Below, piece by piece: positions 55,260-64,000 of a DNA stretch of 64,000 nt (positions are counted from its first letter, which is position 1; every line of letters begins with the position of its first letter). The translations under genes were made by a program, and so were the position numbers. The notes under the pieces were generated by a model. The model made no database searches, was not told the origin of the DNA, and worked only from the letters and a program-made list of their open reading frames with translations. The stretch comes from Lachnospiraceae bacterium AM93-12TA (GTDB lineage Bacteria > Bacillota > Clostridia > Lachnospirales > Lachnospiraceae). The stretch is taken from positions 30,799 to 94,798 of the forward strand of contig JAQERH010000008.1 in NCBI GenBank assembly GCA_027698105.1. The letters are read 5' to 3'.

Positions 55260-58200
55260 ATGGCTTTTACACATCTCCATGTGCATACAGAGTACAGCCT
55301 GTTAGATGCCTCCTCCAAGATTACGGAGCTGGTGGCAAGGGTGAAGGAGCTGGGAATGGACAGCCTGGCTATCACAGATCACGGCGTTATGTACGGAGTC
55401 ATTGATTTTTACCGGGCAGCCAGGGAGGCGGGGATCCGCCCTGTTTTAGGCTGCGAGATTTATGTGTGTCCAGGTTCCCGGTTCGACCGGGAAATTGGGG
55501 TGGGAGAGGACAAATACTATCATCTGATTCTGCTGGCAGAGAATAACGAGGGGTATCAGAACCTGATGAAGATTGTATCCACCGGTTTTGTAGAAGGATT
55601 TTACTATAAACCCAGAGTAGATTATGAAACTCTGGAGCGGTACAGTAAAGGGCTGATCTGCCTTTCTGCCTGCCTGGCCGGGGAGGTCCAGAGAAATCTT
55701 GCCCGCGGCATGTACGAGGAGGGAAAGAAAGCAGCTCTTCGCTATCAGAGAATTTTTGGAGAAGGCAATTTCTTTCTGGAACTTCAGGATCACGGAATTC
55801 CCATGCAGAAGACGGTCAACCAGGGGCTTTTAAGGATGAGCCAGGATACGGGGATTCCGCTGGTTGCCACAAATGACTGCCATTATATTAACAGAGAGGA
55901 TGAAAAGTCCCACGACATTCTCCTCTGCATTCAGACAGGAAAAAAGGTGGCAGATGAAAACAGAATGCGCTATGAGGGCGGCCAGTATTACGTCAAATCG
56001 GAGGAAGAGATGAAACATCTTTTCCCTTACGCCCTGGAGGCTTTGGAGAACACTCACAAGATTGCCATGCGCTGCAACGTGGAGATCGAGTTCGGCGTGA
56101 CGAAGATCCCTCAGTTTGATGTGCCGGGAGGAAAGACCTCCTGGGAATACTTAAATGAGCTTTGTACATCCGGGTTTGAAAAGAGGTATCCAAAGGATGA
56201 CGGAAGCCTCAGAAAGCGTCTGGATTATGAGCTTTCTGTCATTCAGTCTATGGGGTATGTAGACTACTTTCTGATCGTGTGGGATTTCATTCATTTCGCC
56301 CGTTCCCACGATATTATGGTAGGGCCGGGAAGAGGCTCCGCAGCGGGAAGTATTGTCTCTTACAGTCTGGGAATTACAGATATCGATCCCATCCGCTATA
56401 ATCTGCTGTTCGAGCGTTTTCTGAACCCGGAACGAGTATCCATGCCTGATATTGATATTGATTTCTGTTTCGAACGCCGCCAGGAGGTCATCGACTATGT
56501 GGTGCAGAAGTATGGAAGGGATCGGGTCGTGCAGATTGTAACCTTCGGTACACTGGCGGCCAAAGGTGTAGTCCGGGATGTGGGAAGAGTGCTGGATATG
56601 CCTTATGCCAAGTGCGACGCTGTGGCCAAGATGATTCCGGGAGATCTGGGAATGACCCTTGACAAGGCTCTGAAAACACCAGAGCTTAGAGAGGCCTATG
56701 ACAGCGATCCGGAGATCAGATATCTGATTGACATGAGCAGAAGACTGGAGGGACTGCCCAGACATACCTCCATGCACGCGGCGGGCGTGGTGATCAGCCG
56801 TAATAAGGTGGACGAGTATGTGCCTCTCTCCAGGGCGGCGGACGGCTCCATCACCACCCAGTTTACCATGACCACCTTAGAGGAGCTGGGACTGTTAAAA
56901 ATGGATTTCCTGGGCCTTCGAACCCTGACTGTCATTCAGAACGCTGTGCGCCAGGCAGAAAAAACTCATGGCATCCAGATTGATTTGAATCAGATCGACT
57001 ACAACGATAAGGCGGTGCTGGAATCTCTGGGCACAGGTAAAAATGACGGCGTGTTCCAGCTGGAGAGCGGCGGAATGAAGAGCTTCATGAAGGAGCTGAA
57101 ACCGGAGAATCTGGAGGATATTATAGCCGGTATCTCCCTGTACCGTCCGGGCCCCATGGATTTTATTCCCAAATATCTGAAGGGCAAAAACGACAGAAGC
57201 TCCATTACCTATGACTGCCCGCAGCTGGAGCCGATTTTAAGCCCTACCTACGGCTGTATTGTCTACCAGGAGCAGGTTATGCAGATCGTGCGGGATCTGG
57301 CCGGATACACTCTGGGACGAAGCGACCTGGTACGCCGCGCCATGTCCAAGAAAAAGGCTGCAGTGATGGAAAAGGAGAGGCAGAACTTCGTCTACGGAAA
57401 TCCGGAAGAAGGAGTAAAGGGCTGTATTGCCAACGGAATCGATGAAAAGACGGCTAACACCATCTATGATGAGATGATCGATTTTGCCAAATATGCCTTT
57501 AACAAGTCACACGCGGCGGCCTATGCTGTAGTTTCCTATCAGACAGCATACCTGAAATATTATTATCCGGTAGAGTTTATGGCAGCCCTTATGACGTCGG
57601 TAAAGGACAATGTATCCAAGGTGTCGGAGTACATTTTAACCTGCCGTCAGATGGGAATGAAAATCATGCCTCCGGATATCAATGAGGGAGAGGGAGGCTT
57701 TTCTGTATCATCCGGAGCCATTCGCTATGGCCTTTCAGCCATTAAGAGCATTGGCCAGAGCGTGGTAGACGAGATTGTAAAGGAGCGTACTGCCAGAGGC
57801 CCTTTTACCTCCCTGGAAAATTTCATTGACCGCATGAGCAATAAGGAGGTCAATAAGAGAACCATAGAAAGCTTTATTAAATCGGGAGCGCTGGACAGCC
57901 TTCCCGGTACCAGAAAGCAGAAATTTCTGGTTTCAGCAGCTCTGTTAGATCAGAAAAATAAAGAAAAGAAAAATTCCATGGAAGGACAGATGTCCCTGTT
58001 CGATTTTGTGGAGGAGGAAGAAAAGGAGCAGTTCCAGATCACCTTCCCCGATGTGGGAGAGTATACCAAGGAGGAGCTTCTGGCCTTTGAAAAGGAGATG
58101 CTGGGCGTCTACGTCAGCGGCCATCCTCTGGAGGAGTACATGGATCTCTGGAAAAAAAATGTGACAGCTGTCTCCTCTGATTTCATTGTGAATGAGGAGG

Positions 58201-58739
58201 AGGGAACCGCCAGGGTCCGTGACGGCTCTTATGTGACGATTGGCGGCATGATCACAGAAAAGACAGTAAAAACCACACGGCAGAATAAGATGATGGCCTT
58301 TATTACGGTGGAGGATCTGGCCGGAACAGTAGAGGTGCTGATCTTCCCCAGAGACTATGAGAAGAAGCGGGAGCTGCTTATTGAAGACGAGAAAGTGTTT
58401 GTCCAGGGCCGCGTATCCATTGGCGATGATCCGGCGGGAAAGCTGATCTGTGAGAGGATCATTCCTTTTTCCATGGTTCCCAGAGAGCTTTGGCTGAAAT
58501 ACCCGGATAAAGAAGCGTATTTTTCCGCAGAGCAGGAGCTTTTAGATATGCTGAGGCTCAGCGAGGGAAGCGACCAGGTTGTCATCTATCTGGAGGCAGA
58601 GCGGGCGAAAAAAGTGCTGCCGGCAAACTGGAGTGTCAGCGCTGATTCTGCGCTGGTGGCAAGGCTTTCTGAGAAACTTGGTGAAAAAAATGTCAAAGTA
58701 GTGGAAAAAACTATTGAAAAGATAGGAAAAATGAATTAG
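55260..58739 (+). CDS. dnaE: DNA polymerase III alpha subunit, DnaE type
   Basis: Replicative polymerase subunit, 1159 residues. N-terminal PHP domain (HLHVHTEYSLLD, ITDHGVMYG), polymerase core with the catalytic acids in SMPDIDIDFCFERR and GPGRGSAAGSIVSY, DNA-binding helix-hairpin-helix region around 840-880, and an OB domain near residue 985 (VTIGGMITEKTVK). The PHP histidines are present, so it could have proofreading or pyrophosphatase activity. Clostridia also have PolC for leading-strand synthesis, not in this window. GGAAAAGGAAGGTTAC before ATG 55260. Confidence 0.97.
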   Translation: MAFTHLHVHTEYSLLDASSKITELVARVKELGMDSLAITDHGVMYGVIDFYRAAREAGIRPVLGCEIYVCPGSRFDREIGVGEDKYYHLILLAENNEGYQNLMKIVSTGFVEGFYYKPRVDYETLERYSKGLICLSACLAGEVQRNLARGMYEEGKKAALRYQRIFGEGNFFLELQDHGIPMQKTVNQGLLRMSQDTGIPLVATNDCHYINREDEKSHDILLCIQTGKKVADENRMRYEGGQYYVKSEEEMKHLFPYALEALENTHKIAMRCNVEIEFGVTKIPQFDVPGGKTSWEYLNELCTSGFEKRYPKDDGSLRKRLDYELSVIQSMGYVDYFLIVWDFIHFARSHDIMVGPGRGSAAGSIVSYSLGITDIDPIRYNLLFERFLNPERVSMPDIDIDFCFERRQEVIDYVVQKYGRDRVVQIVTFGTLAAKGVVRDVGRVLDMPYAKCDAVAKMIPGDLGMTLDKALKTPELREAYDSDPEIRYLIDMSRRLEGLPRHTSMHAAGVVISRNKVDEYVPLSRAADGSITTQFTMTTLEELGLLKMDFLGLRTLTVIQNAVRQAEKTHGIQIDLNQIDYNDKAVLESLGTGKNDGVFQLESGGMKSFMKELKPENLEDIIAGISLYRPGPMDFIPKYLKGKNDRSSITYDCPQLEPILSPTYGCIVYQEQVMQIVRDLAGYTLGRSDLVRRAMSKKKAAVMEKERQNFVYGNPEEGVKGCIANGIDEKTANTIYDEMIDFAKYAFNKSHAAAYAVVSYQTAYLKYYYPVEFMAALMTSVKDNVSKVSEYILTCRQMGMKIMPPDINEGEGGFSVSSGAIRYGLSAIKSIGQSVVDEIVKERTARGPFTSLENFIDRMSNKEVNKRTIESFIKSGALDSLPGTRKQKFLVSAALLDQKNKEKKNSMEGQMSLFDFVEEEEKEQFQITFPDVGEYTKEELLAFEKEMLGVYVSGHPLEEYMDLWKKNVTAVSSDFIVNEEEGTARVRDGSYVTIGGMITEKTVKTTRQNKMMAFITVEDLAGTVEVLIFPRDYEKKRELLIEDEKVFVQGRVSIGDDPAGKLICERIIPFSMVPRELWLKYPDKEAYFSAEQELLDMLRLSEGSDQVVIYLEAERAKKVLPANWSVSADSALVARLSEKLGEKNVKVVEKTIEKIGKMN

Positions 58740-58807
58740 AATGTACAGGACAGAATGCATTATTTTTAAAGTTTTTTGATAGACGCGACAAATGGAGGTA
58801 GAAGTAG

Positions 58808-59782
<975 letters not shown>

Positions 59783-59817
59783 GACGAAAGACTGCAGAAG
59801 TCCCCAAGGGGAAGAGA

Positions 59818-59853
59818 AGACATCAGGGCGCAGAAGCGTTCTGGTGTCTTTTT
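59818..59853 (+). terminator. Terminator after pfkA
   Basis: 14-bp stem with G-U pairs (59818-59831 with 59836-59849), loop AGAA, then TTTT. The next gene begins 22 bases later. Confidence 0.75.
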
Positions 59854-59875
59854 CGCAGGCGGAGAGGAGAAACAG

Positions 59876-60244
59876 ATGGCAGAAAATGTTGTGCTCTGCG
59901 GAGCCAATTCCTATGTGGAAAAATATTATTTTAACGAGGACTTTTCTAAGCTTCCGGAACAGGTGAAGGAAGAACTGCAGATTATGTGCGTCATGTTTAC
60001 TGAGGATGTGGGAGGCGTGCTGACTCTGGAGTTTACGCCGGAGGGGGAGCTTCAGTTTAAGGTAGTCTGTGACGAGACAGATTATCTGTTCGATGAGATA
60101 GGAAGTGCTTTGAAAATCAAGCAGTACCAGATGGAGAAAAGAGAGCTTTTAGAGGCGCTGGAGCTTTATTACCGCGTCTTTATTTCAGGGGGAGAGGATG
60201 CTGAACGGCTGAAAAGCCTCTGCCTGGACGAAGAGAAGCAGTAG
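59876..60244 (+). CDS. Hypothetical protein, DUF6145-like
   Basis: 122 residues, acidic, soluble. It resembles the small DUF6145 proteins of Lachnospiraceae by its opening VVLCGANSYVEKYYFN and DFSKLPEQVKEELQIMCVMF, and the C-terminal YYRVFISGGED; function unknown. GGAGAGGAGAAACAG before ATG 59876. It lies 9 bases upstream of dusB, so they are probably co-transcribed. Confidence 0.7.
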   Translation: MAENVVLCGANSYVEKYYFNEDFSKLPEQVKEELQIMCVMFTEDVGGVLTLEFTPEGELQFKVVCDETDYLFDEIGSALKIKQYQMEKRELLEALELYYRVFISGGEDAERLKSLCLDEEKQ

Positions 60245-60253
60245 GGAGAATCC

Positions 60254-61249
60254 ATGAAAGAGAAGACAGAGAACGTATTGCAGAAAAAGAAATTGAAAAT
60301 TGGAACGGTGGAGCTTCCAAGCCCTGTAGGACTGGCGCCTATGGCCGGTGTGACGGATCTGCCTTTCCGGATTCTGTGCCGGGAGCAGGGCTGCGGTCTG
60401 ATGTGTACGGAGATGGTGAGCGCAAAGGCTCTTCTCTATAAGAACAGAAATACAAAACCCCTTCTTCAGACTGTGCCGGAGGAGCATCCACTGGCTGTCC
60501 AGCTGTTTGGCTCTGATCCGGAAATTATGAGTGAGATGGCGCTTCAGCTGGAAGAAGGCCCCTATGACATCATTGATGTGAATATGGGCTGCCCGGTGCC
60601 GAAAATTGTCAATAATGGCGAGGGTTCTGCCCTGATGAAGAATCCGAAGCTGGCTGGTGAAATTCTGTCTGCCATGGTGAAAAAGCTGAAAAAGCCGGTG
60701 ACGGTTAAATTCAGAAAAGGTTTTAATGATGAGTCGGTCAATGCGGTGGAGTTCGCCAAAATGGCAGAGCAGAGCGGTGCTGCAGCTATGGCAGTCCATG
60801 GGAGAACCAGGGAACAGTTTTACTCTGGAAAGGCAGACTGGGACATTATCCGTCAGGTGAAGGAGGCGGTTTCTATTCCTGTCATTGGAAACGGGGATAT
60901 TTTTACTCCGGAGGACGCGGCCCGGATGATGGAGGAGACTGGCTGCGACGGCGTCATGGCAGCCAGGGGAGCGAAGGGAAATCCGTGGCTGTTTCACCGG
61001 ATTAACCATTATCTGGAAACAGGGGAACTTCTGCCCCAGCCGTCTCTTTCCGAAATCCGGGAGACGATCCTGCGCCACGCAAAACTGCAGGTGGAATATA
61101 AGGGAGAATTTACCGCTATGCGGGAAATGAGAAAGCACGTAGCCTGGTATACAGCCGGCTGCCCCCATTCTGCAGCATTGAGAAATGACATCAACATGGT
61201 AGAGACACTGGAAGACTTAATTGAGCTGGTAAATGAAAGGCTTAGGTAA
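60254..61249 (+). CDS. dusB: tRNA-dihydrouridine synthase
   Basis: Flavoenzyme reducing uridines in tRNA to dihydrouridine. 331 residues: VGLAPMAGVTDLPFRIL at the start of the barrel, DVNMGCPVPKIVNNGEGSAL with the catalytic Cys, VKFRKGF, VHGRTREQFYSGKADW and MAARGAKGNPWLF for FMN. This matches the DusB group; which uridine is modified cannot be told. Ribosome site AGGGAGAATCC. Just downstream of the DUF6145-like gene. Confidence 0.94.
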   Translation: MKEKTENVLQKKKLKIGTVELPSPVGLAPMAGVTDLPFRILCREQGCGLMCTEMVSAKALLYKNRNTKPLLQTVPEEHPLAVQLFGSDPEIMSEMALQLEEGPYDIIDVNMGCPVPKIVNNGEGSALMKNPKLAGEILSAMVKKLKKPVTVKFRKGFNDESVNAVEFAKMAEQSGAAAMAVHGRTREQFYSGKADWDIIRQVKEAVSIPVIGNGDIFTPEDAARMMEETGCDGVMAARGAKGNPWLFHRINHYLETGELLPQPSLSEIRETILRHAKLQVEYKGEFTAMREMRKHVAWYTAGCPHSAALRNDINMVETLEDLIELVNERLR

Positions 61250-61306
61250 GGCAGCAGAGAAACCACAGAATTGCCCGGAATATCAGTAGTTATAAGGATC
61301 TATTCC

Positions 61307-61335
61307 TTGACATCAGCATGCAATTCAGTTATAAT
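61307..61335 (+). promoter_or_regulatory. Perfect consensus promoter of greA
   Basis: TTGACA (61307-61312), 17 bases, TATAAT (61330-61335), about 105 bases before greA. Confidence 0.85.
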
Positions 61336-61440
61336 ATTGCGATGCGGAAAGAAGAAAAAAATACCGGTCAGAGGTATCTGACGCAGGAATAAAAGGGGAG
61401 ATTCCCCGATAAAATTTGATCCGAAAGGAAGGAAAGTATC

Positions 61441-61923
61441 ATGGCAGACAAGAAACATATCCTCACTTACACAGGCTTAAAGCAGTATGAAGATGAGTTA
61501 CAGGATTTAAAGGTAAACAAGCGTCAGGAGATTGCCCAGAAGATCAAGGAAGCCAGAGAGCAGGGCGACCTGTCTGAGAACGCTGAGTACGATGCTGCTA
61601 AGGATGAGCAGAGAGACATCGAGGCCAGAATTGAGCAGCTGGAGAAGCTGTTAAAGAACGCGGAGGTTGTAGTTGAGGAGGAGATCGACCTTGAGAAAAT
61701 CAACATTGGCTGCCGTGTAAAGGTATTAGATATGGAGTTTGACGAGGAGATGGAATTCAAGATCGTCGGTTCCACAGAGGCAAACAGCCTTCAGAATAAG
61801 ATTTCCAACGAGTCTCCGGTAGGCCATGCCCTTCTCGGCAAAAAGGCAGGAGACATTGTAGATGTAGAGACACAGGCGGGAATCATTCAGTACAAGGTGC
61901 TGGAGATCCAGAGAGTATCATAA
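61441..61923 (+). CDS. greA: Transcription elongation factor GreA
   Basis: Rescues backtracked RNA polymerase by stimulating transcript cleavage. 160 residues: N-terminal antiparallel coiled coil (about 8-78) whose tip [15 protein letters not shown] carries the acidic residues inserted in the polymerase channel, and a C-terminal FKBP-like domain ending with [14 protein letters not shown]. Strong AAGGAAGGAAAGTATC ribosome site. 24 bases before lysS; the two share the strong promoter and a similarly biased codon use (GAG for Glu, AAG for Lys), which suggests high expression. Confidence 0.97.
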   Translation: MADKKHILTYTGLKQYEDELQDLKVNKRQEIAQKIKEAREQGDLSENAEYDAAKDEQRDIEARIEQLEKLLKNAEVVVEEEIDLEKINIGCRVKVLDMEFDEEMEFKIVGSTEANSLQNKISNESPVGHALLGKKAGDIVDVETQAGIIQYKVLEIQRVS

Positions 61924-61947
61924 AAATCGCACAAAGGAGTGAAGACA

Positions 61948-63906
61948 GTGGCAGAGCAGCAGAACAACAGAGAAGAGCAGGAGTTAAACCATTTATTGAA
62001 GGTGCGCCGTGAGAAGCTGGCTGAGCTTTGTGAAAACGGCAGAGATCCGTACAAGGTTACCAAGTATGACGTAACTGCACACAGCATGGAAGTGAAGGAG
62101 CACTATGAGGAGCTGGAGGGAAAAGAGGTATCCCTGGCAGGACGTATGATGTCCAAGCGTGTCATGGGAAAGGCATCCTTCTGCAACCTTCAGGACTTAC
62201 AGGGCAATATCCAGTCCTATGTGGCCAGAGACGAGATCGGCGAGGAGGCTTATAAAGAGTTCAAAAAGATGGATATCGGCGATATCATCGGCATCCGCGG
62301 TATCGTGTTTACCACTAAGACAGGTGAGATTTCCATCCATGCAAAGAGCGTTGAGCTGCTTTCCAAGAGTCTTCAGATCCTTCCGGAGAAGTTCCACGGA
62401 CTGACAAACACAGATATGCGCTACCGTCAGAGATACGTGGATCTGATTATGAACCCGGAGGTAAAGGATACCTTTATCAAGCGTTCCCAGATCGTGAAGG
62501 AGATCAGAAGCTTCTTAGACGGAAGAGGCTTTATGGAGGTGGAGACTCCGGTTCTGGTAGCCAATGCAGGCGGAGCTAACGCAAGACCGTTCCAGACGCA
62601 TTTCAATGCCCTGGATGAGGATGTAAATTTAAGAATTTCCCTGGAGCTCTACTTAAAGAGACTGATCGTAGGCGGACTTGAGAGAGTATATGAGATTGGC
62701 CGCGTATTCAGAAACGAGGGAACTGATACAAAGCACAATCCGGAGTTTACACTTCTTGAGATCTATCAGGCTTTCACAAACTATGAGGGAATGATGGAGC
62801 TGACAGAGACCATGTTCCGCGAGGTTGCCAGAAAGGTTCTGGGAACTCTTCAGGTAGAGTACGACGGTGAGGTGATCGATCTGGAGAAGCCGTTTGCACG
62901 CATTACCATGATCGACGCTGTTAAGCAGTACAGCGGCGTAGATTTCCGCGAGATCAAGACTGATCAGGAAGCAAAGGCAGTTGCCAAGGAGCACCACATT
63001 GAGTACGAGAACCGCCATAAGAAGGGCGATATCCTGAATCTGTTCTTCGAGGAGTATGTAGAGGAGAAGCTGGTTCAGCCAACCTTTGTTACCGATCACC
63101 CGGTTGATATTTCCCCGCTTTCCAAGAGAAAGCCAGAGGATCCGGAGTACACAGAGCGTTTTGAGCTTTATATTACACGCAGAGAGTTTGCAAACGCATA
63201 CTCTGAGTTAAATGATCCGATTGATCAGAGAGAGAGATTCCTGGCTCAGGAGGCCTTAAAGGCAGCCGGAGACGAGGAGGCCTGCTCCATGGACGACGAC
63301 TTTATCAATGCTCTTATGATTGGTATGCCTCCGACAGGTGGATTAGGCATCGGTATCGACCGTTTCGTTATGCTGCTGACTAATTCCTATGCAATCAGAG
63401 ACGTGCTGCTGTTCCCGACCATGAAGTCCTTAGATGCAAAGAAGAGCGACAGCAAGGCAGAGACAGCAGAGTCCAAGCCAAACGCATTCGAGGCAGCTGC
63501 AGCCAGTGTGTCCGCAGCAAGCGCACAGCTTGACCTTTCCAAGGTAAAGATTGAGCCGCTGTTTGAGGAGTTTGTAGATTTTGATACCTTCGCAAAGTCT
63601 GATTTCAGAGTGGTTAAGATTGAAGCCTGCGAGGCAGTGCCGAAGTCCAAGAAGCTTCTGAAGTTCACATTAAATGATGGAACAGAGAAGAAGCGCACCA
63701 TTTTAAGCGGTATCCATGAGTACTACGAGCCGGAAGAGCTGGTTGGAAAGACCTGCGTGGCTATCACAAACCTGCCGACCAGAATGATGATGGGAATTCC
63801 GTCTGAGGGTATGCTGATTAGTGCAGTGTATGAGTATGACGGACGGGAAGGATTAAATCTTCTGATGCTGGATGATGTAATTCCGGCAGGAGCGAAGCTG
63901 TACTAA
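61948..63906 (+). CDS. lysS: Lysyl-tRNA synthetase with C-terminal tRNA-binding domain
   Basis: Class II LysRS, 652 residues. Residues 1-500 are the usual enzyme: N-terminal OB anticodon-binding domain ([18 protein letters not shown]), motif 2 [21 protein letters not shown] and motif 3 [13 protein letters not shown]. An Ala/Ser/Lys-rich linker (about 505-530) leads to a further domain of some 110 residues ([44 protein letters not shown]) of the EMAPII/Trbp111 OB-fold type also found at the end of MetRS. LysRS is normally about 500 residues. GTG 61948 is 8 bases after AAAGGAG; an earlier GTG overlaps that site. Shares a promoter with greA. Confidence 0.95.
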   Translation: MAEQQNNREEQELNHLLKVRREKLAELCENGRDPYKVTKYDVTAHSMEVKEHYEELEGKEVSLAGRMMSKRVMGKASFCNLQDLQGNIQSYVARDEIGEEAYKEFKKMDIGDIIGIRGIVFTTKTGEISIHAKSVELLSKSLQILPEKFHGLTNTDMRYRQRYVDLIMNPEVKDTFIKRSQIVKEIRSFLDGRGFMEVETPVLVANAGGANARPFQTHFNALDEDVNLRISLELYLKRLIVGGLERVYEIGRVFRNEGTDTKHNPEFTLLEIYQAFTNYEGMMELTETMFREVARKVLGTLQVEYDGEVIDLEKPFARITMIDAVKQYSGVDFREIKTDQEAKAVAKEHHIEYENRHKKGDILNLFFEEYVEEKLVQPTFVTDHPVDISPLSKRKPEDPEYTERFELYITRREFANAYSELNDPIDQRERFLAQEALKAAGDEEACSMDDDFINALMIGMPPTGGLGIGIDRFVMLLTNSYAIRDVLLFPTMKSLDAKKSDSKAETAESKPNAFEAAAASVSAASAQLDLSKVKIEPLFEEFVDFDTFAKSDFRVVKIEACEAVPKSKKLLKFTLNDGTEKKRTILSGIHEYYEPEELVGKTCVAITNLPTRMMMGIPSEGMLISAVYEYDGREGLNLLMLDDVIPAGAKLY

Positions 63907-63924
63907 ATAAATGTAAGAATAAAT

Positions 63925-63950
63925 AGGCAGTCCTGTTTTCAGGGCTGCCT
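63925..63950 (+). terminator. Hairpin after lysS, possible terminator
   Basis: AGGCAGTCCTG and CAGGGCTGCCT pair over 11 bp (one G-U) with loop TTTT; the following bases are not T rich, so termination may be weak. Nothing else is seen to the window end. Confidence 0.5.
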
Positions 63951-64000
63951 GGGAGACCGTTTCAAGTTTTGTGTAAACTCAAAAAACTGATATAAGATAT

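Noticed and set aside
60185..61168. 327-codon minus-strand open frame
   Set aside because: Antisense to dusB; His/Arg/Phe-rich shadow typical of GC-poor third positions on the coding strand.

Overview
The window reads as chromosomal DNA of an anaerobic, low-to-mid GC Firmicute, most likely a Lachnospiraceae (Clostridium cluster XIVa) member. Supporting signs are the type III glutamine synthetase, ANTAR-type nitrogen regulator, Trp T-box leader, Feo iron uptake, the uvrC-hprK-murB-rapZ-whiA-crh-dnaE-pfkA order, DUF5688/DUF6145-type proteins, strong AGGAGG ribosome sites and frequent GTG/TTG starts. The species is inferred from gene content only. No tRNA, rRNA, CRISPR array, transposase or prophage gene was seen.

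Layout. 1-6.3 kb: adenine deaminase (cut by the window edge), a MATE exporter, a lipoprotein of unknown function and an APC amino-acid permease closed by a 22-bp terminator. 6.4-22.9 kb: a nitrogen block. An ANTAR regulator with a degenerate receiver domain lies downstream of a short type I glutamine synthetase (minus strand). Divergent from it is a long plus-strand operon, glnN-asnB-pyrG-glmS-purF-carA-carB-dapL: glutamine synthetase III followed by five glutamine-consuming enzyme systems from unrelated pathways. Both divergent promoters are near consensus and both transcripts meet intrinsic terminators within the first tens of bases, as expected for control by RNA antitermination. 23.0-28.7 kb: a two-component system, then a VTC-domain protein, a DUF4956 membrane protein, a beta-helix lipoprotein and a small alarmone synthetase. 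The two-component operon and the VTC operon share the same direct-repeat operator at the same distance from the -10 box. 28.8-35.8 kb: a complete trpEGDCFBA operon (minus) behind a Trp T-box, with an unexplained palindrome-rich insert between T-box and trpE. 36-44.6 kb: uvrB, feoA-feoB, a split ThrE-type exporter, a DUF5688 protein, a 680-bp gap holding a probable noncoding RNA, a PflX-like radical SAM protein and a small hypothetical. 44.7-49.1 kb: ftsH, DUF1846 and DUF1653 genes. 49.1-64 kb: uvrC-hprK-murB-rapZ-whiA-crh, dnaE, pfkA, a DUF6145-like gene, dusB, greA and a lysS with an extra C-terminal tRNA-binding domain.

How it fits together. The nitrogen block makes glutamine (two synthetases) and spends it (Asn, CTP, glucosamine-6-P, phosphoribosylamine, carbamoyl phosphate), so glutamine supply and demand would be co-transcribed and probably share antitermination control. 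The hprK/crh pair and pfkA point to carbon-catabolite signalling in the other half of the window.

Strongest candidates for something undescribed: (i) the mirrored promoter-proximal terminators with the ANTAR pseudo-receiver and the glutamine-amidotransferase operon; (ii) the orphan noncoding RNA at about 42.72-43.13 kb; (iii) the shared operator of the two-component/VTC cluster; (iv) a Crh-like protein with Glu at position 15.
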